From Ignavibacteriales bacterium (lineage in GTDB: Bacteria > Bacteroidota > Ignavibacteria > Ignavibacteriales > Ignavibacteriaceae), in NCBI GenBank assembly GCA_027347125.1, contig DAIERC010000064.1, positions 1-16,863 on the forward strand: DNA of 16,863 nucleotides, read 5' to 3'. Made by a program: the position numbers and the translations under genes. The notes below the pieces were generated by a model that did not search any database, had not been told where the DNA came from, and was given only the letters and a program-made list of their open reading frames with translations. Positions 1-7,567 of the stretch are shown here, piece by piece; within the stretch, counting starts at the first letter, position 1; the number at the start of each line of letters is the position of its first letter.

Positions 1-575
1 CAAAAATGGCCTGTCTGCATTTCGCTTAATGTTGCAAGGTTAAGAGTTCCGGTAATCATAACTATACTTAGAATAACCAGTATAGTAGGAATTTCGTAAC
101 TAATCATTTGCGCAGCGGACCTCATAGCGCCTAATAACGAATATTTGTTATTTGAAGCCCAGCCTGCCATCAAAATAGCTACAACAGCCAAACCTGAAAC
201 AGCAACTATATAAAAGACGCCAAGATCAATGTTAGAACCGATAAAAGCACCGGAAAAAGGAATTGCCGCAAAAGCTCCATAGCTGCTTACAAACATAAGT
301 ACGGGCGCAATATTGAATATTGGTTTATCAATATCTGTTGCGACGATATCTTCTTTTTGAAAAAGTTTAAGAATATCGGCAAAAGATTGTAACGCACCGT
401 GATAGCCAACTCTCATTGGCCCCAAACGATCTTGCATATGCGCAGAAACTTTTCTTTCCCACCAAACGGCAAACAGCGCAAAAGGCAGAATGAAGAAGAA
501 TAAAGGAAGTATTGCCTGAATTATATCGGCAATTATATGGCTTCCGGTGATGCTGTAAAAAAAGTCGTATATCAT
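1..575 (-). CDS. nuoH: NADH-quinone oxidoreductase subunit H, N-terminal part (cut by the window edge)
   Basis: NuoH is the membrane subunit of respiratory complex I that forms much of the quinone entry channel next to NuoB and NuoD. I translated the minus strand from the ATG at 575-573. About 191 codons are present and the C-terminal part lies beyond position 1. Near the start there is a hydrophobic helix, followed by WWERKVSAHMQDRLGPMRVG, the conserved first cytoplasmic-loop motif of the family. Further on come KEDI with a following DKP.F..AP segment, and WASNNKYSLLGAMRSAAQ with SYEIP, the hallmark of the quinone-channel region. The ATG overlaps the nuoD stop in an ATGA arrangement (572-575), which fixes the start and suggests translational coupling. 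The gene is intact as far as it can be seen. Truncation comes from the window boundary, not from a mutation. Confidence 0.95.
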   Translation of the reverse strand, partial: MIYDFFYSITGSHIIADIIQAILPLFFFILPFALFAVWWERKVSAHMQDRLGPMRVGYHGALQSFADILKLFQKEDIVATDIDKPIFNIAPVLMFVSSYGAFAAIPFSGAFIGSNIDLGVFYIVAVSGLAVVAILMAGWASNNKYSLLGAMRSAAQMISYEIPTILVILSIVMITGTLNLATLSEMQTGHF

Positions 576-1723
576 CTGTCAACTTCTCCTAAAACTATAT
601 CAATGCTGCCAAGAATTGCAATTACGTCGGCAACCATATGACCTTTGCAAAGTTCGTTCATTATACCGAGGTGAACAAACGAGGGGCCTTTTACTTTTAC
701 TCTAAACGGACTTGTAGAGCCGTTGCTCATTATAAAATAACCAAGTTCACCTTTCGGGTTTTCAACTCTTGAATAAACCTGGCCGACAGGAGGTTTTATC
801 CTTTTAGGAATTGCAGAGGTAACATCACCTTCCGGTATTTGATCTAAAGCTTGCTCTAATATTCTTAAGCTCTGCTCCAGTTCGCGCACCCTAATATAAT
901 ACCGGTTCCATGCGTCGCCAACTGTGCCAATTTCACTTTGCCCTACAGGTATTTCGAAATCAAATTTATTATATATCGAATAAGTATCATTTTTTCTTAA
1001 ATCCCATTTCATTCCGCTTGCGCGAAGGTTCGGTCCGCTTATTCCATAATTGATGGCGGTTTCAACGGGTAAAATTCCTACATTGGCAGTTCTTTCGATA
1101 AAAATTTTATTCATCGTAAGAAGGTCGTTCAATTCTTTGATATTCGGTTTAAAGTATTTTACAAAATCTTTCGCTTCCCGAATAAAATCCGGATGGAGGT
1201 CGTGTGAAACTCCGCCAACCCATATATAATTGTATAAAAGCCGTGCGCCGCATGTTTTTTCGAAAAGGCTTAAAATTCTTTCTCTGTCTCTAAAGCAGTA
1301 GAGGAAAGGTGTAAAAGCGCCAATATCAAGTCCGTAAGTTCCGATTGCTACAAGATGCGAAGCGATTCGTTGAAACTCACCCATTATAACTCTTATGTAT
1401 TCAACTCTTTCCGGCACTTCTATACCGAGTAGCTTTTCGACTGCAATTGCGTATCCGAATTCATTATACATTGCGGAAAGATAGTCCATGCGATCTGTAT
1501 AAGGAATAACTTGAGTATAGGTCATCGCTTCGGTATGTTTTTCAAAACATCTGTGCAAATACCCAATGTGTGGTGTTACTTTAGTAATTATTTCGCCTTC
1601 AATTTCAAGTTCAAGTCTTAACACTCCGTGAGTTGAAGGATGCTGCGGACCCATATTCAAAACCATCTGTTCGGTTTTCAGTCCGGTTTTTGATTGCATA
1701 TTTTTTTCTATTTCAATAGACAT
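572..1723 (-). CDS. nuoD: NADH-quinone oxidoreductase subunit D (49 kDa subunit)
   Basis: This is the peripheral-arm complex I subunit that, with NuoB, forms the quinone reduction site. The 383-residue product has a usual length for a stand-alone NuoD, not a NuoCD fusion. Residues 24-35 read MGPQHPSTHGVL, the canonical N-terminal motif. His32 and Tyr81 are spaced 49 residues apart, as are the quinone-contacting His and Tyr of the Thermus subunit. HIGYLHR follows near residue 52, and the C-terminus carries the family-typical end DIVLGEVDR. The sequence begins at an ATG with a short N-terminal extension before the conserved core. The gene follows nuoC after a 41-bp gap and overlaps the nuoH ATG by 4 bp. 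Separate nuoC and nuoD genes are the ancestral layout. Confidence 0.97.
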   Translation of the reverse strand: MSIEIEKNMQSKTGLKTEQMVLNMGPQHPSTHGVLRLELEIEGEIITKVTPHIGYLHRCFEKHTEAMTYTQVIPYTDRMDYLSAMYNEFGYAIAVEKLLGIEVPERVEYIRVIMGEFQRIASHLVAIGTYGLDIGAFTPFLYCFRDRERILSLFEKTCGARLLYNYIWVGGVSHDLHPDFIREAKDFVKYFKPNIKELNDLLTMNKIFIERTANVGILPVETAINYGISGPNLRASGMKWDLRKNDTYSIYNKFDFEIPVGQSEIGTVGDAWNRYYIRVRELEQSLRILEQALDQIPEGDVTSAIPKRIKPPVGQVYSRVENPKGELGYFIMSNGSTSPFRVKVKGPSFVHLGIMNELCKGHMVADVIAILGSIDIVLGEVDR

Positions 1724-1764
1724 TATTTATAAATTCCAATAAACAAATAAATTTTGCTATAAAT

Positions 1765-2295
1765 CTAATACGGAACTTTCATACCCTGATAAAATTCAGG
1801 ATCTTTATAATCTTTTCTTAAAGGATAACCGGCTTCCCAATCGTAAGGCATTAAAATTCTTCTCAGATCAGGGTGGTTTAAGAAATTTATACCAAACATA
1901 TCGTATGCTTCTCTTTCGTGCCAGTCAGCGTGTTTCCAGGTTCCGGAAACAGAAGTTATATCCGGGTTTTCCCTTGGCGCTGAAACTTTAACGGTTAATT
2001 TGTGGCCGAGCTTTGTCGATTCCATATGATAATACACGCTTAAAGTTCCGCCCTCAATTTTGGTGGCGCCGTCCTCATCGGGAACATTTTTTCCGTTAGC
2101 GTCATCAACACCAGATAGGCACATCAAACTGTCGAAAAGAAGTTCGCCGTTATCCCTTAGGAAAAGAGAAACTTTATCAATTTCCAGAGGGTTAGCAGTT
2201 ATAAAATGTTCAACGGGCAGATTCGTAACTAATTCTATAATAGAATCGCCAAATTTTTCTTTTAGCAAGTTAAAAATTTCTTCAACGTTTTTCAT
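1765..2295 (-). CDS. nuoC: NADH-quinone oxidoreductase subunit C (30 kDa subunit)
   Basis: NuoC is a peripheral-arm complex I subunit without a cofactor that scaffolds NuoD and NuoB. The 176-residue protein carries the family signature in its C-terminal third: WHEREAYDMFGI, then NHPDLRRILMP, then GYPLRKDY. The N-terminal half is the more variable alpha/beta domain. Residues of about 65-82 form a charged, Gly/Asp-rich loop (DDANGKN and EDGATK) that interrupts the conserved fold and may be a lineage-specific insertion. The ATG at 2295-2293 overlaps the nuoB TGA by 4 bp, so the start is well supported. The stop is TAG. Confidence 0.96.
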   Translation of the reverse strand: MKNVEEIFNLLKEKFGDSIIELVTNLPVEHFITANPLEIDKVSLFLRDNGELLFDSLMCLSGVDDANGKNVPDEDGATKIEGGTLSVYYHMESTKLGHKLTVKVSAPRENPDITSVSGTWKHADWHEREAYDMFGINFLNHPDLRRILMPYDWEAGYPLRKDYKDPEFYQGMKVPY

Positions 2296-2783
2296 GCTGT
2301 CTTTTTCACCAGTGATTCGTTTCTAATTTTTTCTTGAAGTTTTAGAAGCCCTTCCAGCAAAGCTTCGGGGCGCGGAGGGCAGCCAGGAACATATACATCA
2401 ACGGGAATTACTCTGTCAACTCCTTTTAATACGTGGTAACCGTGTTCCCAGTAAGGTCCGCCGCAATTAGAGCAGCTACCCATAGAAATTACATATTTGG
2501 GGTCGGGCATTTGTTCGTAAATTCTTTTTATTCTAAGAGCCATTTTTAAAGTTACCGTTCCCGAAATAATAATTACATCGGATTGACGCGGGCTATTTCT
2601 GGGGATAACACCGAACCTGTCGAAATCATAATGTGAAGCAGATGTAGCCATCATTTCAATAGCGCAACAAGCCAAACCAAAACCTACCTGCCAAAGCGAA
2701 GATAACCTTGCCCAGTTAAGCAGGTCTTCTACTTTTGTAATTACGATATTTTCATCGGTAAATTGTTTATCTAGTAATCCCAT
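2292..2783 (-). CDS. nuoB: NADH-quinone oxidoreductase subunit B (N2 iron-sulfur cluster subunit)
   Basis: NuoB (PSST homologue) carries the terminal [4Fe-4S] cluster N2, which passes electrons to quinone. The 163-residue product shows all four expected ligands: the tandem Cys39-Cys40 in GLACCAIEMM, Cys104 in MGSCSNCGG and Cys135 in VPGCPPRPEALL. A fifth cysteine, Cys107, follows Cys104 and is not a standard ligand position. The ATG is preceded on the minus strand by a purine-rich AAGAAG, a plausible weak ribosome binding site. The gene follows nuoA after 96 bp and runs into nuoC with a 4-bp overlap. Products A, B, C, D and H appear in the standard bacterial nuo order. Confidence 0.97.
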   Translation of the reverse strand: MGLLDKQFTDENIVITKVEDLLNWARLSSLWQVGFGLACCAIEMMATSASHYDFDRFGVIPRNSPRQSDVIIISGTVTLKMALRIKRIYEQMPDPKYVISMGSCSNCGGPYWEHGYHVLKGVDRVIPVDVYVPGCPPRPEALLEGLLKLQEKIRNESLVKKTA

Positions 2784-2832
2784 ATTTAACTTCTTTTAAT
2801 AATTAAATTTTTTATTGAAATACTGTTTACTT

Positions 2833-2855
2833 AAAACAGCAAAAAACAGCAAAAA
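2833..2855. repeat. Short A-rich tandem repeat between nuoA and nuoB
   Basis: The 96-bp nuoA-nuoB gap contains about two and a half copies of a 10-base unit, AAAACAGCAA on the plus strand. It could be simple-sequence drift. No protein-coding or strong hairpin signal accompanies it. Confidence 0.4.
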
Positions 2856-2879
2856 TCACCAGGTAAGAATCAGCACCAA

Positions 2880-3296
2880 CTATGCTTCAACTTTTTCCGG
2901 CGTTAATTCTTTTTTAATGACAGGCGGAATAACTTTAGGCTTTACCCATTCGAGATCACCCTTGCGCCATTCGTAAGCCATTCCTAAACCGAGTAGTAGA
3001 AGAAAAATTGCCCCGATTAAAAAGCCGCCCATACCAAATTCTTTATAAACTAAAGCCCACGGAATAAGCAATACAACTTCAACGTCAAAAATTAAAAAGA
3101 TAAGAGCAACAACATAAAATCTTATATTAAATTTTACCCACGGAGATCCTACAACATCTTCGCCGCATTCATATGTTAAAAGTTTTTCTTTGGTTGGTCT
3201 TGAAGGTCTAATAAATTTTGCAGCAACTACGGCAATTATTACGAAGAATATTGCCAGCAGCATAAAAACAAAAATTTTCCCGAATTCAGTTAGCAT
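2880..3296 (-). CDS. nuoA: NADH-quinone oxidoreductase subunit A
   Basis: NuoA is a small membrane subunit of complex I near the junction of the peripheral and membrane arms. The 138-residue product has three hydrophobic helices: residues about 8-28, 60-85 and 92-110. The conserved loop between helices 1 and 2 reads KLLTYECGEDVVGSPWVKFN, including the family's YECG motif and the downstream RFYVVALIFLIFDVE segment with its acidic residues in the membrane. The C-terminus is a Lys/Pro/Glu-rich tail of about 25 residues, longer than in many NuoA proteins. It is the first gene of the operon. The ATG lies about 17 bases from the expected transcription start of a good promoter candidate, and no strong Shine-Dalgarno precedes it. 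Confidence 0.96.
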   Translation of the reverse strand: MLTEFGKIFVFMLLAIFFVIIAVVAAKFIRPSRPTKEKLLTYECGEDVVGSPWVKFNIRFYVVALIFLIFDVEVVLLIPWALVYKEFGMGGFLIGAIFLLLLGLGMAYEWRKGDLEWVKPKVIPPVIKKELTPEKVEA

Positions 3297-3319
3297 TTTT
3301 ACTCAAAAATTTTTGATGA

Positions 3320-3348
3320 AAGTTAAAACAAGCCTTAAGTAATGTCAA
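3320..3348 (-). promoter_or_regulatory. Candidate promoter of the nuo operon
   Basis: On the minus strand TTGACA (plus 3343-3348) and TAACTT (plus 3320-3325) are separated by exactly 17 bases. TAACTTTC also matches seven of eight positions of the Bacteroidota TAnnTTTG element. It sits directly upstream of nuoA with a short predicted leader. The assignment is from pattern only. Confidence 0.55.
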
Positions 3349-3620
3349 GAAACTTTAATTTTCGAACAGTTTATTTTTTCAAAATCGCTTAATTTATTCA
3401 AGATATATGCCAACTCGCTTAAGTTTAAAATTTTAATAAAGTCTAACATTTATAATTGTTAAGTTATATCGCTTTGCCAATAATAAGATAAAAGGATTAT
3501 TCTAATTCTCATTAAAGAGAATGCCGTTTATTTATTTCACATAAAATATTTTTTCGCTAAATAAAGTTAGGGATTTAATTTATATGATGACGGTTGAGGC
3601 GGAAATGATAACTCATTTAA

Positions 3621-3649
3621 TTGATTATAACTTTAATAAAAATTATATT
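3621..3649 (+). promoter_or_regulatory. Candidate promoter of the alr-folC gene run
   Basis: TTGATT (3621-3626) and TATATT (3644-3649) are spaced by 17 bases, with TTTG ending at 3652. Transcription would start near 3656, about 20 bases before the alr ATG. No Shine-Dalgarno lies in that leader. The composition is AT-rich, so chance matches are possible. Confidence 0.4.
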
Positions 3650-3675
3650 TTGCGAACAATAAATCATTTTTATAG

Positions 3676-4809
3676 ATGCGTCCTACTTATGCTGTTATAA
3701 ATCTTTCTAATTTAAAATTTAATTTTTTAAATATTAGGAAGAAAATAAAAGATGTAAAAGTGATGGCGGTGGTTAAGGCCGATGCTTATGGGCACGGAAT
3801 GCGGCAAGTTGTAAACGCGCTTAATTCCCTGGGAATGAAAAAGCCTGAGTATTTTGCCGTCGCCATTAACGAAGAAGCGGTTGAATTAAGAAAATTTAAA
3901 GTTAAACAGCCAATCTTGATTTTTGACCCAGTGGATTTAGAACAAGTTGAAGAAGTTTTTCAATATAAACTGATTCCTACTGTTTATAACGAGTTTCACT
4001 TGCAAATCCTTAAAAAGGGTCTGAAAAAATTTGGAAGAAAATATAACTTTAATAAGAAGCTACCGGTTCATATTAAAATAGATACCGGCATGAACCGCAT
4101 GGGAATTGACTATGACAAAGCTTTCGGTTTTGTAAAAGGCATAGCCGATAGTGACGACTTTATAATTGACGGCATATATACTCATTTTGCAACTTCGGAT
4201 GAAAAAGACAAAAGTTTCGCAAACTTGCAATTAAATAGATTTAACAATCTTTTAACTGAGTTAAAAGCAAATAAAATAAATTATGGCCTGGCTCATGCTG
4301 CAAACAGCGGGGCAATTCTGGATATACCAGGTTCATACTTTGATATGGTTAGGCCGGGAATTTCTTTATACGGATACTATCCCTCGCTGGAAACATCCGA
4401 GTCTATTCCTCTGAAACCCGTTATGTCTATTATTTCGCATGTTACTTCCGTAAAGGAAATAAAGGCCGGCGAAACCGTATGTTACGGAAGATTATTTACC
4501 GCGAAGAAAAAAACAAAAATTATTAATGTACCTATCGGCTACGCCGACGGGTATAACAGAAGTTTAACCAATAAAGCCAAGGCTATTATTAAAGGAAAGT
4601 TTTATAACCAGGCAGGGCGTGTAGCCATGGATAGGATTATGTTTGACATCGGCAAAGACGATATTAAATACCGGGATGAAGTTGTTTTGCTCGGCGAGAA
4701 AGACGGTAAGAAAATTACCGCGTGGGATTGGAGTAAAATAATAAATACAATTCCGTACGAGGTAACTTGTAACATCAGCAAAAGGGTACCAAGGATATAT
4801 AAAAAATAA
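3676..4809 (+). CDS. alr: Alanine racemase
   Basis: This is a PLP-dependent cytoplasmic racemase interconverting L- and D-alanine, supplying D-Ala for peptidoglycan. The 377-residue protein has the fold-type III barrel followed by the C-terminal beta domain, the usual length. The PLP-binding lysine is Lys34 in VVKADAYGHG, right at the expected N-terminal position, which supports the ATG. The second catalytic residue is Tyr270 in CYGRLF, at the start of the C-terminal domain. HIKIDTGMNRMG (about 132-143), MVRPGISLYG (224-233) and PIGYADGY are the other conserved segments. All key residues are present, so the enzyme should be active. The TAA stop is followed immediately by the ATG of the next gene in the same reading frame. 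Confidence 0.96.
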   Translation: MRPTYAVINLSNLKFNFLNIRKKIKDVKVMAVVKADAYGHGMRQVVNALNSLGMKKPEYFAVAINEEAVELRKFKVKQPILIFDPVDLEQVEEVFQYKLIPTVYNEFHLQILKKGLKKFGRKYNFNKKLPVHIKIDTGMNRMGIDYDKAFGFVKGIADSDDFIIDGIYTHFATSDEKDKSFANLQLNRFNNLLTELKANKINYGLAHAANSGAILDIPGSYFDMVRPGISLYGYYPSLETSESIPLKPVMSIISHVTSVKEIKAGETVCYGRLFTAKKKTKIINVPIGYADGYNRSLTNKAKAIIKGKFYNQAGRVAMDRIMFDIGKDDIKYRDEVVLLGEKDGKKITAWDWSKIINTIPYEVTCNISKRVPRIYKK

Positions 4810-5712
4810 ATGGAATTAATTAAACAATATATTATCCAAAGTATTTCAGCGGCTTCAAATAATTTAAGATTAAGTACTGAAAAAATAGAAGTTGTTGCGC
4901 TTCTCCGGGAAGCAATTACCAAGTCGGATGATTTGAAGGTCGATCTTGCCGAGATGAAAAAAGTTACCGAGCTTTCAACTCTTGCCATCAGGCTGAATGA
5001 AATTTATAATTATCTTACTCAGGGGCAAATTGATCTTTTCAAATTCTCCGATAAATTTAAAGAGCACAGCCAGTTTCTTATAAAAGATCTTAGCCATATG
5101 CTGGATATGGTTAATCCGGCTACAATAAAAAATTCGCTTGATAAAATCCGCGAGAAAAAAAAGAGCGAAACGCCAACTCCGGATGTGCAAGGGAAAAAGG
5201 ATATAGCGCCGGAAAACGGAATTAAAATCGACCTTTCCAAAAGAAAATACGATGAAGAACCGTTTGAAAAAACGGAAAGCGAAAAAATAAAAGAGAAGCT
5301 GATTCTAGACGAAGATAAAGATGACGAAGCTTTATTCATTCAGAATTTTGAATCTGAAATTTTGAAGCCGATAAAACCATTGGACTCAATGCTAAAGCAA
5401 TTATCAAAAAATGAAATTAACTCTGATGAGGTTTTGAATTTTGCCCGAGTGATGCAAACAAACGGCGAGATATCGGCAAAGATAGGCTTTGAGATTATTG
5501 CAAGCATGCATAAAATAGTTTCCAAAGCTTTGTTCATGATACGAACAAGAGACCTGATGCCGGGAAGAGAAGTAATTGAAGCCATGAGGGCATGCCTTAT
5601 TGTAATAGTGGCAGTAGTTAGAGGTAAAGAAGTAGACATAACAAATTATCTAAACCGTGCCGAAGAGTTCGGCAGAAAAATACAATCGAATAAACTTAAG
5701 GATATTATATAG
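4810..5712 (+). CDS. Unrecognised 300-residue cytoplasmic protein between alr and manC
   Basis: I do not recognise this family. The product appears soluble, with no signal peptide and no clear membrane segment. It seems to have three parts: an N-terminal helical domain (about residues 1-110); a Lys/Glu/Asp-rich linker of low complexity (about 111-175, with runs such as REKKKSE and DEDKDDE); and a second helical domain (about 176-300) containing a hydrophobic helix, ACLIVIVAVVRGKEVDITNY, near residues 265-285. It has only one cysteine and no nucleotide-binding motif that I can see. The ATG directly abuts the alr TAA, and its TAG directly abuts the manC ATG, all in one frame, so expression is probably tightly coupled to both neighbours. 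Codon use resembles the neighbours and nothing suggests transfer. Two helical domains joined by a charged linker would suit an adaptor or assembly role, but that is speculation. Confidence 0.85.
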   Translation: MELIKQYIIQSISAASNNLRLSTEKIEVVALLREAITKSDDLKVDLAEMKKVTELSTLAIRLNEIYNYLTQGQIDLFKFSDKFKEHSQFLIKDLSHMLDMVNPATIKNSLDKIREKKKSETPTPDVQGKKDIAPENGIKIDLSKRKYDEEPFEKTESEKIKEKLILDEDKDDEALFIQNFESEILKPIKPLDSMLKQLSKNEINSDEVLNFARVMQTNGEISAKIGFEIIASMHKIVSKALFMIRTRDLMPGREVIEAMRACLIVIVAVVRGKEVDITNYLNRAEEFGRKIQSNKLKDII

Positions 5713-6780
5713 ATGAAAGTTTTTGCAGTAATTATGGCCGGCGGCATTGGTTCCAGGTTTTGGCCAAGAAGCAAAGAAAAAACTCCAAAGCAGTTGCTAC
5801 AGATACTCGGGCAAAATACAATGATACAGGATACGGTAGCCAGGCTAAAAGGTATTGTTGAGAATGAAGATGTTTTTGTAATTACAAATAAAATTCAAAA
5901 AAAAGAAATTATAAATCAACTTCCGCAAGTGCCGGAGGAAAATATTATCGAAGAACCTTTCGGACGTAACACCGCAGCTTGCATCGGTCTGGCTTCGATA
6001 ATTGTAGAACAAAAAGCAAAAGACGGCGTTACAATAATTTTGCCTTCGGATCATATTATAAATGACATAGATGAATTTCACAAAGTTTTAAAAACCGCGG
6101 CAAGCTTTGCTTATACTTCAAAAGGCCTTGTAACCATAGGCATCAAACCGACGAGGCCGGAAACAGGATACGGATATATTCAAATAGACGAGAAGATTGT
6201 AAATGAAAATATATTTAAGGTTTTAACATTTGCCGAAAAACCGAATTACGCTACGGCGGTAAGATTTGTAGAAAGCGGCGACTTTTTCTGGAACAGCGGT
6301 ATGTTCATCTGGCGAGTAGACTCAATACTGGAAGAGATAAAAATTCATATGCCCGAACTTTACGAAGGATTGGAAACAATAAAAAAGGATATCGCCAAAC
6401 CTCAGTTTGAAGCCACTTTGACTAATATTTACGGCATGTTAAGAAATATCTCAATAGATTACGGCATAATGGAAAAATCGCAAAAAGTATTTTTAACAAA
6501 GGGCAGTTTCGCATGGAGCGATGTTGGAAGCTGGGAAGAGGTCTATCAATTGTCCGGTAAAAATAACGACGGCAATGCTACTATCGGCAAAGTGTTTGCG
6601 GAAAAAACTATTGATTCATACATCTATTCACCTAACAAGTTTACCGCAGTTATCGGCGTGGATAATTTGATTGTTATAAACACGAATGAAGAATTATTAA
6701 TTTGCCGCAGAGATCAGTCGCAGGATGTAAAAAAGGTTGTGGACTTTCTTAAGATAAACAAACTGAGCGAGCACTTATAG
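5713..6780 (+). CDS. manC: Mannose-1-phosphate guanylyltransferase
   Basis: The enzyme makes GDP-mannose from mannose-1-phosphate and GTP, feeding polysaccharide, glycoprotein or lipopolysaccharide sugars. The N-terminal nucleotide-binding signature is clear at residues 9-27: AGGIGSRFWPRS followed by PKQ. PSDHII near residue 108 holds the metal-binding Asp. FAEKP (about 176-180), FFWNSGMF and WSDVGSWEE are further hallmarks of sugar-phosphate nucleotidyltransferases of the ManC type. At 355 residues it is the short, single-domain form without the phosphomannose isomerase domain found in bifunctional versions. The ATG follows directly on the stop of the preceding gene, with no spacer and no separate ribosome binding site, so translation probably depends on coupling. 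Some short family members use other sugars, but mannose-1-phosphate is the best fit. Confidence 0.92.
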   Translation: MKVFAVIMAGGIGSRFWPRSKEKTPKQLLQILGQNTMIQDTVARLKGIVENEDVFVITNKIQKKEIINQLPQVPEENIIEEPFGRNTAACIGLASIIVEQKAKDGVTIILPSDHIINDIDEFHKVLKTAASFAYTSKGLVTIGIKPTRPETGYGYIQIDEKIVNENIFKVLTFAEKPNYATAVRFVESGDFFWNSGMFIWRVDSILEEIKIHMPELYEGLETIKKDIAKPQFEATLTNIYGMLRNISIDYGIMEKSQKVFLTKGSFAWSDVGSWEEVYQLSGKNNDGNATIGKVFAEKTIDSYIYSPNKFTAVIGVDNLIVINTNEELLICRRDQSQDVKKVVDFLKINKLSEHL

Positions 6781-6792
6781 ACTATTTAAGTT

Positions 6793-6800
6793 AGAAGGGA
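6793..6800 (+). promoter_or_regulatory. Ribosome binding site deciding the TTG start of pyrK
   Basis: The purine run AGAAGGGA ends five bases before the TTG at 6806. Since most genes here lack a Shine-Dalgarno, this site is the main support for the non-ATG start. Confidence 0.6.
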
Positions 6801-6805
6801 TAAAC

Positions 6806-7567
6806 TTGGTTACAATAAAAGCATTAGTTGAAAAAACCGTCGAGCTGGATAATCAAATATTTCTACTGAAAATAAAATCACCCGAAATTGCTCATTCAAT
6901 AAAGCCGGGGCAATTTTTAAATATCAAAGTTTCGGAAACAATATACCCGTTGTTAAGAAGGCCTTTCAGCGTTTGCGATGTTGAAGATGATTTTTTTTAC
7001 ATTATGTTTAATGTTTTCGGCGAAGGCACCAAAATACTTGCGAGAAAACATTTCGGTGACGAGCTTGATGTTCTGGGGCCTTTGGGAAACGGGTTTAACT
7101 TAAACGGAAATTATGACACCGCAGTTATTGTAGCAGGCGGTTTGGGTGCGGCACCTTTCCCGTATTTTATAAAATCACTTGGAGGCGATAAAAAAATATT
7201 TTCTTTTATCGGCGGTAGAACATACCGTGATGTTATTACGCACGGCATGAAAAATATTTCAATAGCTACGGATGACGGTTCGCTCGGATACAAAGGCAAT
7301 GTGGTTGAACTGTTAAACGAAAACATCGAACTGTTAAAATCACAAAAGTTAAAAATTTTTGCATGCGGTCCAAACGCAATGTTAAGAGCCTTAAAAAACT
7401 TTTGTATAAAGAATAATTTTGAATGTGAAGTTTCTACCGAAAGCTCTATGGCTTGCGGGTTCGGCATTTGCCAGGGCTGCCCAATTGAATCTACTAAAAA
7501 CCCGGATAAATATTTATTGGTATGCAAAGACGGTCCGGTCTTTAACGTGAAGGATATTATTATATGA
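6806..7567 (+). CDS. pyrK: Dihydroorotate dehydrogenase B, electron transfer subunit
   Basis: PyrK carries FAD and a [2Fe-2S] cluster and passes electrons from PyrD to NAD in pyrimidine synthesis. The 253-residue protein is a ferredoxin-reductase-type flavoprotein. RRPFSV (51-56) binds FAD, GGLGAAPF (111-118) starts the NAD-binding domain, and the cluster ligands are Cys217, Cys222, Cys225 and Cys240 (CGFGICQGC, then VCKDGPVF). The best start is TTG at 6806: it is preceded by AGAAGGGA ending at 6800, five bases upstream, the clearest Shine-Dalgarno in the window, and gives the family's usual N-terminus. The gene lies 25 bp after manC and overlaps pyrD by 4 bp (ATGA), as expected for partners of one heterotetramer. 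Confidence 0.95.
   Translation: MVTIKALVEKTVELDNQIFLLKIKSPEIAHSIKPGQFLNIKVSETIYPLLRRPFSVCDVEDDFFYIMFNVFGEGTKILARKHFGDELDVLGPLGNGFNLNGNYDTAVIVAGGLGAAPFPYFIKSLGGDKKIFSFIGGRTYRDVITHGMKNISIATDDGSLGYKGNVVELLNENIELLKSQKLKIFACGPNAMLRALKNFCIKNNFECEVSTESSMACGFGICQGCPIESTKNPDKYLLVCKDGPVFNVKDIII

Larger units (their letters stand above)
3297..3675. other. Divergent intergenic region between nuoA and alr
   Basis: These 379 very AT-rich bases separate two operons that read outward. Apart from the two promoter candidates, the only structure I see is a 6-bp inverted repeat at 3505-3522 (ATTCTC, six-base loop, GAGAAT), near the middle. It could be an operator-type site or chance. I see no convincing small gene, RNA gene or terminator. 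Confidence 0.5.

Noticed and set aside
367..582. Small minus-strand frame at the left end
   Set aside because: It is in a different frame from nuoH, which is supported over the whole of 1-575 by conserved motifs. The small product resembles nothing and is Cys/Arg-rich as shadow frames tend to be.
2060..2326. Plus-strand frame opposite nuoC
   Set aside because: It is antisense to well-conserved nuoC sequence, with low-complexity Ser-rich translation and no start signals.
3505..3522. Inverted repeat ATTCTC/GAGAAT as a terminator
   Set aside because: It lies between two divergent promoters, has no T-run after it and a weak AT-rich stem. An operator or chance is more likely.
4602..5639. Several minus-strand frames opposite alr and the unknown gene
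   Set aside because: Ser/Phe/Ile-rich translations antisense to real plus-strand genes. They are composition artefacts.
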